Below, in pieces: positions 12,363 to 25,057 of a DNA stretch of 64,000 bases. The notes under the pieces were generated by a model. The model was not told the DNA's origin and ran no database searches. It worked only from the letters and a program-made list of their open reading frames with translations. The DNA is taken from contig JAPYMA010000618.1 of NCBI GenBank assembly GCA_035041965.1, positions 248,001-312,000 on the forward strand, read 5' to 3'. How positions within the stretch are numbered: position 1 is the stretch's first letter; every line of letters begins with the position of its first letter. A program made the translations under genes and the position numbers. This DNA comes from Anisakis pegreffii (taxonomy: Eukaryota > Nematoda > Chromadorea > Rhabditida > Anisakidae).

Positions 12363-13599
12363 CTCATGCTTGTCCAAATATGATAATAATCTCTTGAAAC
12401 ATTCCGGTGATCACAGAAAACTTATCACAATCTCTTTAAAACAATGAGGCACTCGATGCATTGAACATTTTTGCTGGTAAGCAATAATATCACATCTTTC
12501 CTCAAGGTTTAATGTATTCCAGGCCAAATGCAATATTTAGGAACATCGATGAGGTTCTGCTACCAATATGGCACATTATGAAAGCAAGTAGAACTGTATT
12601 CAATGATCGATTTAAAACTAAATGTAAACACGGAATGATGACACGAATACAATCGTTTCTATCGATGAAACATGGCTGCTTGAGTGAATGAATGAGAACG
12701 CTATCTCTGAAATGATACAAATATTGTCATTATCAATATTAAGAGTGTCTGCAAACAAATCCCCAGCTGTGACAATATAAGAATACCACGTTAGCGATGA
12801 ACAGTAACGATGGCCTAATCAGTTAGCGGTGCCACTGACTGAAACGTTCTGTTTCGTCTCATTTGTTCAGTCTGATTCGGTATGAACGTGTCACCTCATT
12901 CATTTCGTAACGGTGAGTTTTTATGTGGCAAATATGAACCAACATTGAGCCAGAGGATATGATTGATTATCGAACTAAGCTAATCTCGAGAAAACATACG
13001 AGAAAGTAGCGTTATAAAAAGCCTTTTGCCAAAAGCCCAAGTCGTTACGTGGAGGTTGCTTCTGAGAGTTAATTTCAGTGTATAAACTGTTTCAATTGCA
13101 CATGACCTGTGTCACTTTAGGTTTGCTTTTGGGAACGCTCATATGATTTGATCCAAATGATCATTTCATCGAAATTTTATTCATGCAAAATTGAAGAATT
13201 GAAATTATATTTATGATTGGTATGCTTGCGTGATTTCGCATATTCAGATGAGTCGAGTGATGTGCGAAAACGAGCGGTCGTCGATCGTCGGAAACCAAGT
13301 GTAACGAAGATCGATACGAGTGAGATTTAGGTTTTTGCTTGGAAGACACGAAAAAGTTTCTCTTTCTCAGTTTGTATTCGTGTTGGACTTCTCCTTGCTA
13401 GTTGTTCAAGGCCATTGGAGCACTTTCAATGAATTGATGTTTCAAGAAGAGATTGAAAATCATTCATGAAACGTAAGAGCTGATTTTGACCGGTGCTCAC
13501 GATTCAAATTATGTGTCCATTTTCTGAAAAGTTCCAGCTGATTTGTCATAAGGGTTTCCTTATTTAGGGACAATACATGCGTCACCTGCACGAAGATCA

Positions 13600-16500
13600 A
13601 TGAGATGTGTTATTCCGTTGGTTGTACTTGGCACTATTGCTGGCACAATCATTGTGCGTTCGTTATTATGCTCATCGAATTTGAGAATCATTATAAACTA
13701 CGAAGAAATTCCTCTCACTCGTCGTCCATTCGTGGAAATTCCAAAGTGTTTCTAGCTTCTAGGTGCAAATCAATTTTGGGAAATTCTAAAAATCACAACG
13801 GAGATCCGTTACAGCCCACCGAAGAGAAATTCATTGAGCATCTTATATATAGATTTACCCTCAAGCATAAAGGAATTACCATTACAAACACTGCTCATAT
13901 TCATTTTACAATCAATTGTAGTTGCTTCATTATGATTGAATTCGTTTGAAGATTCTCAGTAATTTGGGAATTCACCAAACTGTGAAAAATCAAGAAGCAA
14001 CACCAAGACCGCAATTAGTGAAGAAGCAAAATGCTGTGGCAGAGTTCAAACTTCGTGAAGGAATGACGCTAACGATCGGAAAACATGAAACGAAAGAGAA
14101 CACAGTTTTCATCGTTGATAGAGTGGTTCGAACCAAAGATAACAGGTCACCTTTTGTTTCATTTCTTGTGTCCGTAAAACTTTCAGTACCACAGATTCTC
14201 GCCTGACCCAGCGCAGATAATATGTGAGTTTGAATGTCTCAGCCGATTTTCGTTTGTCTAGATCAGTGGTTCTCACGTTCGGGTGCTCCAGTATGATCTG
14301 GCAGGCCGCCGTTATCCCCACCTCCTCCCCGACAACCCTAAATAAACCAAAACGGGTAATTTCACTTCCAATAAGAATCACTGTTCTAGGCCATTGTGTT
14401 GCTCATTATTATTGCAAGTGATTATGATTGCATGAAAGCTATTGTCTCTGACACGCTCACTTCAAACTGATTCAGATGGATTCTCGTTCTTTTCAGACGT
14501 GTTGTATTCACTCTCATAGCTATCACATGCGAATACCGTTCTCTTCATGACTTTTTCTCATTCACTTCGTCTCATTTCACTTCACAGTTCCAATCTGTTT
14601 CTTATTCTGTAGCATTTACTATTTACTGAATGCGTTGACGAGTGTTGACAGCCCAAATCAACAATACAGCAATCGAATTGAATTGCTCAACAACGTTCAA
14701 CAGTCAAACGATCAACTATAGAGTGTGTTTCATAGAATGAGAATTTGACTTTGATTGTTGATTAAAATGAATGAGCAATTAGCAGAAGAGAACACTTTTG
14801 GTGATAAAAGTTATGAGAGCGATTGCAACAGCAAGGAAAAGAATGAAAACCAAGTTAAAACAAATGAAAACCGTGTCAGGCCCAGATGAACTAATGATAC
14901 ACAGAAAATAGGAGAATGAAGAGTTTACTCAGGATGAAAAATACCTTCACAATGGTGTTCAATCAAGACTTAATAACTGCACGGAATACTGATTTCCCAA
15001 CCCCTTCCATTACCCCGTCACACCTCCAAATCACCTAGAATGGGTAATTTCATCCCCTATGAGAACCACTGGCCTACTAGCCTAGCTCACACTAGCTAAT
15101 GGACAGTTTTCCTTCGCCATAACGTTCTTATAAAATGATCGTGGGCTGGGATCTGATCGATGGAAGGTTTGCTTTTGAGGAACAAAACATATCAAAGGTG
15201 TCGTTTGCAAATGCTCTGAGTGATAAATTCGAAAATTTTCGACCAGTGCTTCTAAAAGATATTTCCGTTTACAGATTGGCCGTCCACAGAAGTCTAATGC
15301 CATCGTACAGTAAGGAAATTATCATCTCAACGTATCGTTTGAAGATCCCAAAACGTAAGCGCTCTTGCTCTCATGATCAACTATTAGTGCCGATAGCTTT
15401 TTGAAAATTTTGGAATTTTTTCACATCATTTTATTTCATTTCACATCATTCACATTCATCATCACATCAAATCATTGCAAAATTTACTGAACTGATTGAC
15501 TGACTGCATCAGATAGCTGCATTGTGCTTCTTGGAGCATTCTTATGAAAGGGCGCAAAACCTTGATACTTTTGAATAGTTTGTTCTTAAGTGAGCTTTGT
15601 GCGAAAGGAAATACTGGATAAGTATTGTTTCGTATGCGTGAACTTGATTCAAATACTATGCAGTATTGGAACATCACTAAACTGATCGGATCAAATCCAC
15701 TTGTAAAATGTTTGCATGTCAGATGATCTTGCATTCAGTATGTACAGCCAATGGGCAATGGGTATCTGATCCATTTTTGGAGCCATTCGCTCAGTCAAAG
15801 TGACTCGGCGTGATCATACAGTGATACTATTGTTCACGGCTAGCATGTTATCGTATCGTGCACGAGTCTTCCAGAACTACCGCAAGGATTCAATTCAACC
15901 TTCTGGGAGTTTGAACAGACGCATATTTGTGAAGAATATCAACGCGTTTTGATGGCAATTGTTATGGGGAGCGGTGCTCTTAAGAATTCGAATGAATCCG
16001 TGAATACGTTGAATATTGGACTTGGTGGAGGCACTCTTGACGGCTTCCTCAGACATCATACGAAAAATGTTAGTGCAGGCTTGAACCTCGTAAGAATACT
16101 CACTGAAATTATAGGAATATTTTACGATAAGCATAGTTATTGATAGAATGGTCAATTCAAAAACATCTTTTCTCAAGAAGAAACTTCTGGGGATGTTTCT
16201 AGTTTCATAGAAACTGATCAGCAACATTCAGGTGAATGTGACATCGGTGGAAATCGATTCTGCAATGCTTGAAGTGGCGAAAAAATATTTTGGCTTTGTT
16301 GAGGACGAGCGAAGACGTTGTATAGTGGATGATGGCGCACATTTTCTGGAAGAAGCTCATCGAAGAGGTTCAAATCAATGACTAGTTTTGTATTATGGAT
16401 GCAATTCACTCTATGAAAAGATTTTCTGCATACGATTAAAGATTAAAGACTCAGCAAGTTCATTGTTTGCACTGATCGGGTTGAATAATTTCGTTCATTT

Positions 16501-17823
16501 TGAGGTGAGAAATACGATGTGATCCTGATGGATGCATGTAAGAACGTACCCGGTATTGTCGAGGCTCCAGTGAAACAAATGATTGAACCAGATGTGATTA
16601 AATACGTCGCCAGTGCTACCACTTCAAATGGTTATTAAACGCAGTTTTCTATCAGCCCAAGCATTTCTTCACTACCTAACGAGAAAGTCAAGAGTGCATA
16701 AAATAATGCTTCATAGGGAGGCTAAAACATTAAATTGCAAATCATTCCGTGCTCTAAGGCAATCTCCACAAATTATTTCGCTGATACTGTGGAACATTCA
16801 ACTTGGCTGATCGATTAGGATGATAGAATGCGATGTCCTGCTTCTTGATCATAAGCTTGCTTTGATCACTTGATAATTACTTGCAGACACATGAATGTGA
16901 ACTTAGTGAGATTTACGGTAAGATTAGGAGAATCTGTTTCAAATACAATTCGAACTTTTCTTAAGGTTCTGATTGCACACCTCAGTCCGTCCCTTGAATA
17001 ACCAGCCTTCAGAAAGCATCTCATCGTTACTGAACATAATTTTGCAGGTATTGTATTGATCAATCACGTTAGCTACGGTGAAGGAACTGCATCACTCGAA
17101 ACGGTTAACATACTAATTTATTCAGCTTACTCCACTATCAATTTATTCAGTCCTCATTTGCATTTTTCAAGTAAATTGTCAAAAGCATCACCATCAATCT
17201 CCAATATTTCGAATCATATTGCAATCAAAGAAGTCAGCTTGCAGTGGACATATTGAGGAGGAATTCGTAACTGCACCAATAAAATGAATGGTTTAGGTTA
17301 TGGCCAGATTTCAAGGAGACTTCGCTGGTTGCGTGGCGTTTGATGTGGCATCACACCTCAATAAGGTGAATTCACCGCATGAACTTCCATCGAATTGTTC
17401 TAAGAATATTGTTTTGTGGAGCAATTTTTTGTTTTCACTAGAAACTCTCTAAAAAATGAAACTTTTGTTGAATGTTTTGTTTGTGAAACGTGTCGCAAAA
17501 GTGACGGCTCTTTTGACTTCACTGATGCTCTCAAGTCATCAGATTCGTCAATTGGTTTCTCATTCAATAAAACAATAGCCATCAATTTTGGTGTGAAGTA
17601 TGCGTTATGCGGGAATCCTTCTATTCTAAAGGCAATATGTCTCCGTCTGATTATTCTGCCAAATATCAGGTTAGCGGATGAATTCAACGAATGAATACTT
17701 AATTCGCAACAATTTCAGATTATCGCTTGTGTGAAAAGGCACTCGTTGTTGAAGCGAATGCAGACGAAAGAATTTCGACAAGAGGCCTTGAAACATCTCC
17801 TTCAGCTTTCACAAAATGCTTGA
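13600..17823 (+). CDS. signal-anchored PABS/METTL13-like SAM-dependent methyltransferase (about 370 aa)
   Basis: Proposed exons: 13600-13745, 13960-14145, 15275-15309, 15739-15761, 15844-16068, 16232-16367, 16505-16605, 16887-16917, 17048-17103, 17297-17365, 17719-17823; all phases join, total 1113 nt. The N-terminus (residues 2-23, hydrophobic VIPLVVLGTIAGTIIV) is a signal anchor, so the enzyme domain is probably lumenal or secreted. Methyltransferase motifs appear in order: LNIGLGGGTLDGFL (SAM-binding Gly loop), VTSVEIDSAMLEVAKKYFGF (acidic ribose-binding loop), YDVILMDAC and GIVLINHV (strands 4 and 5), with a C-terminal IIACVKR strand. This order matches the nematode family related to spermidine synthase and METTL13. 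The substrate is unknown. The 35-, 23- and 31-nt micro-exons rest on phase and splice signals only and are the weakest part; the exons from 15844 to 16605 are secure. The intron 14146-15274 holds a hAT-type element. Confidence 0.8.
14264..15071 (+). mobile_element. hAT-type non-autonomous element, copy A (808 bp)
   Basis: Begins CAGTGGTTCTCA and ends TGAGAACCACTG, a 12-bp perfect terminal inverted repeat typical of animal hAT elements. Its interior matches copy B at 34889-35717 in reverse, for example TTGTGTTGCTCATTA near the left end and AATGGGTAATTTCA near the right. The left flank GTCTAGAT resembles the target duplication of copy B; the right flank GCCTACTA matches it poorly, so the duplication has decayed. 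No transposase frame was seen. It lies in an intron of the methyltransferase gene. Confidence 0.85.
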
Positions 17824-19162
17824 TTTCGAAGTGCATACCACAAACTCTGCCTTCGATGGATAGAAATGAATCGTTGGGAATTCCCGTTGTTGGATTTAAG
17901 GAATCGGAATAACGTTTAAAAGAAACCGAAAAGCACTGAACACTTTATTAACTCTGAAATCATATATCGAACCTTCATACAATCGTTGCGTTCGCAAAAA
18001 TTTAAATGTCTTCATGAATTAGGAGCGCTTTCATTTGATCGTTAACTGTTTATCACATTGAAATGCTTCAAATTCTTTTTCGACTCCAATGCTTCATCAC
18101 TATGTGTGTAATTTATTTTATGAGAATCGAACTGAAGTTCGACATTGTTCAATTCAATTAATTCATTGTTGATTAACTGAAGACGAATAAATGACTTCAG
18201 CCATCAGATAGAATCCCTGTTGTATGACAAAGTGAGTCCACAAATGGAAATCATCTATCTAACAGTAGACAATACAGCAAACTCAAAATCATTATGATTA
18301 TCAAATGGTCCAAAAAAGTTTTAGAATGAAAAATGAAAATGAAAATCAAAAAATCAAGAAGAAAAACCAATTGCAAGAACTGTTATCATGATTTTGTAGG
18401 ACTACCAAGAACTATCAAGAACTGTATCATCAATAGTTTAATATGCTTCAGTGATAGTATTTTGAACCATTCCTGTATGAAGCATTCCACAGTGCATTAT
18501 GATTTCTATCAGTTAGGTCATTGTCAGATTCTTTCAAGTGAAGTAACTGCTACCAAAATACGATCCCACAATTGCAATTTAACTTTTGCACAATATCGTG
18601 ATGCATACATTGCTATTTTTGAACTTATTGAAACGTATTCTTATTACTAATAGTGAACGTTCATGATGCACTTTGCTCTTCGTAAGTTATTTCAACTATT
18701 TGTCAGTGCACTAATAGGAGCTATTGCATCAAATATCAAATCTTGAATTGTTGCAATAAATTTCTTCAGTAATTTGACCGTGTCTCAAAGCTTTCCGAGT
18801 CTTGCATGTTACTAGATTAGCATATGATAACGGCCACTTTCACGGAAACCTTGTATATTCTTAGTTGAGCTGTGATCGACTTAAGTCAACAATGATTCCA
18901 TAAATTAACGTTGTCAATCAGAAGCGCATAACATCAACATGACAAAATATCTTTGCAATTACTCACCTAAATGAAATGAACTGTGAACATTAGTGTCTCT
19001 TGACTGTGGTTTGGAATTCGTGCAGTGTAAGAAATGTTGATTGAAAACTTTATTCATTCATAATGAACAGCAAACGGTGATACATAAATGCAACTGACCC
19101 GTTTAATATTTTATAACATACAACGAAGACATTACTACAAATAGTTATGGTAACATTGTGTG
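17824..19162. other. intergenic: no gene recognised
   Basis: AT-rich. A 105-codon open frame at 18333-18650 (plus) is Lys/Asn/Ile/Ser-rich with no motif, and I treat it as chance. Confidence 0.45.
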
Positions 19163-19411
19163 CTAACCACACATTCGTTGTCCAACACAATTAGGTGGCA
19201 GTCCATGAACGGACCTTGTCTTGAATTCTGCGATAGTCTCATAAACGCAAGTAACACATGCATGAAAACAAACTGGACAAACTGCACAACAGCGAACAGT
19301 CAATTGATCAAAAGAGCACAGGTCCAATGGATGGATCAGACTTTGAAGATAAGACTCCTGGATCGAAGGAACTCTGAGAATTCCGTTGAATCGCTTACGC
19401 TGATAGCGCTG
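19163..19411 (-). CDS. possible terminal exon of a Cys-rich protein
   Basis: A very strong acceptor (polypyrimidine run ending CTCTTCAG) precedes 83 codons to a TAG at 19163-19165. The reading starts QRYQRKRFNG, includes the dibasic RKR, then a cysteine cluster CCAVCPVCFHACVTC, and ends GQRMCG. Codon use looks coding on this strand. A second frame across the same spot starts with a signal-peptide-like stretch (MYAFLCLCLFSSAIS at about 19440) followed by a GTAAGC donor, so the true exon structure is unresolved. The opposite-strand open frame is probably its shadow. No family recognised. Confidence 0.35.
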   Translation of the reverse strand, partial: QRYQRKRFNGILRVPSIQESYLQSLIHPLDLCSFDQLTVRCCAVCPVCFHACVTCVYETIAEFKTRSVHGLPPNCVGQRMCG

Positions 19412-20266
19412 CTGAAGAGACAGAGGCAAAGAAAAGCGTACATGAAAGTATTGGAAGATATATCTTCGCAGAAGACACACACAAAAATAACCAATTGTAC
19501 ACAATTTTTTAAAAATTATTCGGGAAACTTCAACGGAAAATTGAGCACATAAAGTGAAATTCGAACGGAGTTTCATGGAAATCACAGTACAAAGAAGTAA
19601 GTGTCAGATTTTCGACGATGCTTCCCTTCATGACTTCACATCTTTCAACGATTTCATTTCCTAGCTGGTTTGATATCGTACTATTGATACTACCCTACCG
19701 TACAATGTAAACAACAAACATCTTCCTTCATATGACACCAACCAACTCCATTCGATGACAAAGTCTCAAGAAAACAATTCCAATGGACATCGAAAGACCA
19801 GAAAATCAGGCTCAAAGTATGAGAAAATTAATTTGTTGATCAGACAATAACGTCATCGTCAACATTTAGCGAAATGAAAATGCGAAAACACTGACAAATA
19901 TCATGACGATGTCACCGAACCGAATATTGTACTGTCACACTTTGATGACGAACACTAAATAAAGCGGAACGTCGTCATTGCTCTCAAGACAGTTCGCTAA
20001 ATACTCATTTGCAAATTAAGCAGATTCGATGTGATGACAGTCAGCATCACAGAATCGCCAATAGTGCGGAGTATTGCCCGAATCAGCTGGGTATTTGCGA
20101 TGACAAAAAAGCGAATAATGCAACTTTGAACAAACATCATCAGTCATCGATCATCGAACAGATGAAAACTATGACCAATACTGCTCGATGAGCACATCAA
20201 TTTCATTGTACTGTGTAGATAACTGCTGCAGCAGCAGTGGATATCAGTTGAGCCACCGCTGGATGC
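19412..20266. other. intergenic: no gene recognised
   Basis: No motif-bearing frame. A plus-strand 60-codon frame (20009-20191) has three cysteines but no splice or start support. Confidence 0.4.
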
Positions 20267-21901
20267 TCAGAATCGTTCATGCTTAATGCTATGAGAGCTG
20301 AGTATTTCTGGACGCCACTTGAATTTACCCGAAGGTATTGTGTAGATGTCATCACGGGCGGCTATATAACGCACTGTCACATCGGCCAAATACCACTGAA
20401 GCACACCCAATGATATCAGTGCAACCTCACAAATCATTAGAACGATTGTATACACGTCGAATTTTAGTGTTTCTGAAATTTTGAACAATTCTCAAATGGA
20501 CAATTGAATATTCACACATGACAGTGAGCAGCGATGCCAGGTTCACAATGGCGACTAGGCCTAATGAAATTTCTTAAATTTTCTCCTAAATTCATGGATT
20601 TGCTCTGGAAGAAAGGAGCTGAGGTTGATGATCTGCATTGATCAAAACGGAATCTAGCTGGCTCACGTTTATGCCTGAAACCAATGCTCTTTAATTCCGC
20701 TTAGAAAGGTTTTAAAATTAAATAATATGAAATTTTAGATGGTTTTCAGATGTTAAAACTGCTCCAGTGATGGAAAAAGAAGATGAAGCGCATCTCACAA
20801 GAAACAGTTTCAACTCACTCAGGAAATCGAAATCTCCTTCCACAAAACCGAACACAATCGCCAGGGTTAGTGCAATTGTAATGATAATCTTGAACGTCTG
20901 AAATGAATCAGTTGAGTTAGAGGGATTTGAATTTATGGAAGAAATGTATTTGTCTGAAAATATTCATCGAGTGTTTTTCGATGAACTATTCCTACTACTA
21001 CTGTACTTTTGTTTTCGTTGCCATTACTCATGAGTGTTCTTTAAAGTTTGACAACCTCAATAACTCGTTAAGGTCACTAAAAGTTCAGTGTTGTCAAGAG
21101 TACACAAATGTGGTTCTGGGACTGGTTAGCGTAGAATAACAAGAATTGCTAAAGCAATTGCGTACAGTGCACAGTTTTGGTGTATTCCCATTATGAGAGT
21201 TTTCATGCGGACTCTTTTCATGAATGAATTATGGAAGAGAAGAAGGAATATGTAAAGTGACTAACCACCCAGATATGTGCATATCGAATTTTATCGCCTT
21301 TCTCTTCATGCAGACCACTGATTACAACGCACAGCACCGTGAATGTGGTCAATGATGAAAATACCGAAGGGTACATGAATACAGTGTCCCATGCTGTATA
21401 GAGTGCAGTCAAGTCGAACAGCAATCTAAGCACAGCGACTACCCAAAGCGCCCTCTGCAAAAAACGGATATATTGCTGGCAGCCTAGATAACTGTGGAGA
21501 ATTCGAACGCATTTATTCGGTGTTGTTTCCTATACCAACTAATTGAGTAGTTTTTTTTTGCAAACCATCATGACATTCGCACAATTATCAGTTCATGCAC
21601 AATGTCAGCAGAAAGGTTTGACTTGTAGTTGGATACGACGAGATCAAAGACGATTGTCTGCGATTCATTAAAGTTCACATTATGTTGAACTATCGGTCTC
21701 TTGTGTACTGCTTCTTGCGGATTCTACTCGTTTTCGGTTTCAGTGAAATGTAAACGAACGCAAAAAGCCAGGAATGGAAAACCGTACCGTCACCCGCATA
21801 CAACCACATAAGCACGTCGGCTCTTCCAGTATTATATCCTCTTCGTTGTCATCGTTGTTGAATTGAATTGCGAATATTTGTCGCGACGATTTTGAAGTCA
21901 T
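20267..21901 (-). CDS. four-span membrane protein, LAPTM/MARVEL-like (about 195 aa)
   Basis: Exons 21901-21788, 21454-21266, 20897-20819 and 20472-20267; every junction has GT..AG and phases close to one 588-nt frame. The start is set by TTTCAG lying directly against ATG (21904-21902), the expected trans-splice site. The first 38 residues are cytosolic and acidic (NNDDNEEDIILEEP) and end in a CLCGCMR motif. Four hydrophobic segments follow, at about 39-58, 67-87, 102-120 and 133-155. The tail is polar and ends IKHERF. An N-terminal Cys cluster followed by four spans resembles nematode LAPTM-like and related tetraspan families of endolysosomal membranes, but I cannot name an ortholog. The first donor could also be six bases earlier (21794). 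Confidence 0.7.
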
Positions 21902-24900
21902 CTGAAACTGAATCCGTCATCGATCAAGTATCGTTAACGGAAAGGAACGTAACGAAAAAGCTACACGACGTTACACCATGCGATAGCGATCACTCGAATC
22001 ACTCTTGCTCAGAAAATGCTTACAATTAGAGGATGACCATTTCTATGATTGAATAGATAAGAGGTTATTTCTTGCTCACAGCTATGATTCAATAATTTCC
22101 CAAAGTGGCATACTTGCCGACGGGAAAGTCCAAACAGCAATGATCTCTACTGATCGAATGACTCACGCGATAGTAAAGAACATGATCAAATTATTATGGG
22201 ATATGCAAAGTCCTCCTTTTCACCTTGTCACGTGTTCACATGGACTGCTTGCAGCATCTTGTGCACAATGCAACAATGCCCAAAGGCGTAAAGAATGAAA
22301 CGTGAACATCAATTTTGTCTATTGACAAGAATATGAGAATATATAAGAAAACATGATCTCACTATCACATGGTGACAGTTTAATTGGTTAGACGGATTTG
22401 TTTCGCAAAATGGGGTGTTTGATAAGACATGAGACGGCAGAAACGATCGCAGTGATACTATACAAGGGAATGATAAGACAGCGTGGTGGAGCAGGCGCGA
22501 TCCGGCCTGGCGCATTGGAGTCTGACGGAATATTAAAACGACGACGACGACGACGACGACCGGTATTGAGCATTGTACAACGAGTAAATGGACAACTGGT
22601 GATGAGAATGCATGAGATGTTATTGTCGTGTGAAGTTTGGTTTGATTCAATTGATTCAATCACATATTTTCTTCGCATTATTTCTTTCGTTCTTTTGTCG
22701 TTGGTTACTTTCTCATCGAACATTTCTTCACTTCGCATCTCTTCACTTGATCACTGTCACAGGCAATTAATTTCAATTAGTGAACTTTAACGTTGTTCAA
22801 AAATCAGATAAGACGAAATTCATAACACTCAACTGCTGCGCGATCTTATGAGATAGTGGTGGCATGACAGGAAGTTAAAGGACAATAATAGTTTTGGCCA
22901 TGTATCCATACAGAACGAAATGAATAATGAAGAATGGTCTGCAGCTAAACACGCACTCATCTTGTTGAATTATGAAATGCCTCTCTGAATAATCTGCAGA
23001 AAATTATAAGCTACTATCTCGCAAGTGATCCTTTGAGAAGCTCATGAACACACCGAAACTGGTTAATGTTTCAAGCAATTTGAAAGTGTAATCTATGATT
23101 GCTGAAAATGATTACCATATCAAACAGTCGACACAGACCACTGATCAAAATAAGTGTGCTGCATTGTAAATGTGTTAAGCACATGACATTACACCTGAGT
23201 TTTAGCGTTACACTCAAACGAATAGCTATTTATAGAAAACTGGATTTCATAAATTAACCATTAGCACATTTCCGACTGAATTAAATCGTAGTCAGAATCC
23301 ATTTTGATTGACTGAAAAACAAGTGAAATTCTGAGCAAGACAAATGTAAAATCGCTCATCAGTCTGACACAACGCATTACTTCAAATCCTTTAAATCCTT
23401 TCAGATACGGCAACATATCACGCTTACACGCGACACATTCAGCCAACAAACATAGAATATTTAATTAGATTTGATACAATTGAATGCTTTCATCAATTTG
23501 GCTACTGCTCATCACACTTGAGCAGTACACCTGAAGTGATCGCAATATTATCATTTCATCAGCGGACAACATGAGCATCGAGCGTGCACTGTAAGATTCA
23601 TCGCGATTTTCATCTATTACATTCCATTTTCAATCCAGTTCACACACACAGAGAGAGACAGACTCTCCAGCACATTTCATTCGAGTTAAATGAAGCGACA
23701 CAGCAAGTGGAAATGGTTTTTCAACAAGTTGAGTTCGTTCATATGAAAGGCCAAGTTCTAATATAAAACAACCGCTAGCACGACTGGACATCATGGATTA
23801 CTTGAATTCTCTTTCAATGCTGTCAAGCAAAACTCTAGAACATAAGCAGTTCTTGATGAAAGGGATCCGCCTGAGTTGATCATTCGTAGGGGGAATTTTC
23901 ATCAGCAGATCAATATTCTTAAATGATATATCTTCAAATTTGATCAAGTGGAAAATCTCCTGAAGTGTGCAGAAGAGTGCACATGACTGATTTCTGATGG
24001 AATTCGAATTATGGAACTTGAATTTTCTAGTAAAACTTAAATTTTCAAGCGATGAACAAGCGCATGCAATAGTCGACAGCTAAGCGAATCTAATAACTAA
24101 CATGTCTGTTTGTTCACGCTGATTTGATAGATCGCGATTTTAAAAAAAAAAACCTGCTCAAAAACTGGTATCATTTGGGCATTATGATGACAACCACGAT
24201 GATTAATGTTTATTTTGACATTTTGAGTTGTTGTTTGCGTGCGTCTATAGAGAACGTTTTCGAAATGTTATAAAACTATTTCGAAACTATTATAAAACTC
24301 AGACTCAATCAAACCAACAAAAAAATCGCTCTGCATGCACACCCACCGCATGCTGCTCACTGAATAGAACTGAACGAGTCCATTTCAACAACTAAAAACT
24401 GAACTCAATCAAATCACATGACCTGATATTGCAAGTATGAATAATAACAAAGTCACGAGAACACTAACATGTTAATGAAATAACATTTGATCAAAATATG
24501 TTCCGCTATTGTTTCTGGTTTGGAATGATGCTTGCATAATGAAATTTTGGTTCCAGTGACGAATTATTTATCAGAAAAACACGGAAGGTGACGAATTAAA
24601 CCGAAAATATTGCGAGGTTCCGTTTAGTGGCGGTGAGAACGATGAAGAGGACAACTGTAGGGGGACATTATATGAGATGAAAATAACTGACTGCATAACT
24701 GAATTGGATGGCAGAGCTTAAGGATTTTGTGAACAACGCAAGGTGAAATAAAGTTAAGTGAGCAAACAAGATGACATTAGTGAACGGCAATCGGAAGGCA
24801 TTGAAACGACAATCCTTGGATGTGGTTTAACTTGAAGATGTATGGATTTCAACGATTTGCGTTCTTTTTCTATCACACACAAACAGTCGATCGATCAACG

Positions 24901-25057
24901 GTCATTCACATTGATCCAGTTGAATTATTTCATACATTGATTCAATGACACAAATCCAATCAAATCTTTTATCCTTTCTCTTTGTTTGATTACAATAATA
25001 CTTTAATAATCACGTTCTGAAAAAAACGAATATGCTCAAAGCAAATGATTCGACGCA
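21902..25057. other. intergenic: microsatellite and spurious overlapping frames
   Basis: 3.2 kb. Three mutually overlapping open frames at 22309-22790 arise around the ACG repeat and read as poly-Arg or poly-Val, so they are not accepted as genes. The remainder is AT-rich with no recognised gene. Confidence 0.5.
22538..22560. repeat. (ACG)n trinucleotide microsatellite
   Basis: Seven and two-thirds perfect ACG units. Confidence 0.95.

Larger units (their letters stand above)
8424..13599. other. intergenic: little visible
   Basis: 5.2 kb without a convincing gene. It includes one weak plus-strand exon candidate (8589-8745, separate entry) and a TG microsatellite at 12336-12362. Open frames near 10051-10502, 10898-11143 and 11155-11412 have no motifs and look random. 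Confidence 0.45.

Noticed and set aside
13605..13949. 114-codon plus-strand frame
   Set aside because: Its first part overlaps the signal-anchor exon 13600-13745 in another frame, and the rest is intron in the phase-consistent methyltransferase model.
17416..17694. 92-codon plus-strand frame and the opposite 95-codon frame
   Set aside because: Lies in the last intron of the methyltransferase gene; the exon at 17719 gives a much better family-like C-terminus. An alternative short terminal exon at 17405-17452 was rejected for the same reason.
18333..18650. 105-codon plus-strand frame
   Set aside because: No motif, AT-driven codons, no signal peptide or splice evidence.
22309..22790. Three long overlapping frames (116, 116 and 130 codons) on both strands
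   Set aside because: All run through the ACG trinucleotide repeat, giving poly-Arg, poly-Val or similar; no motifs and no preferred strand.
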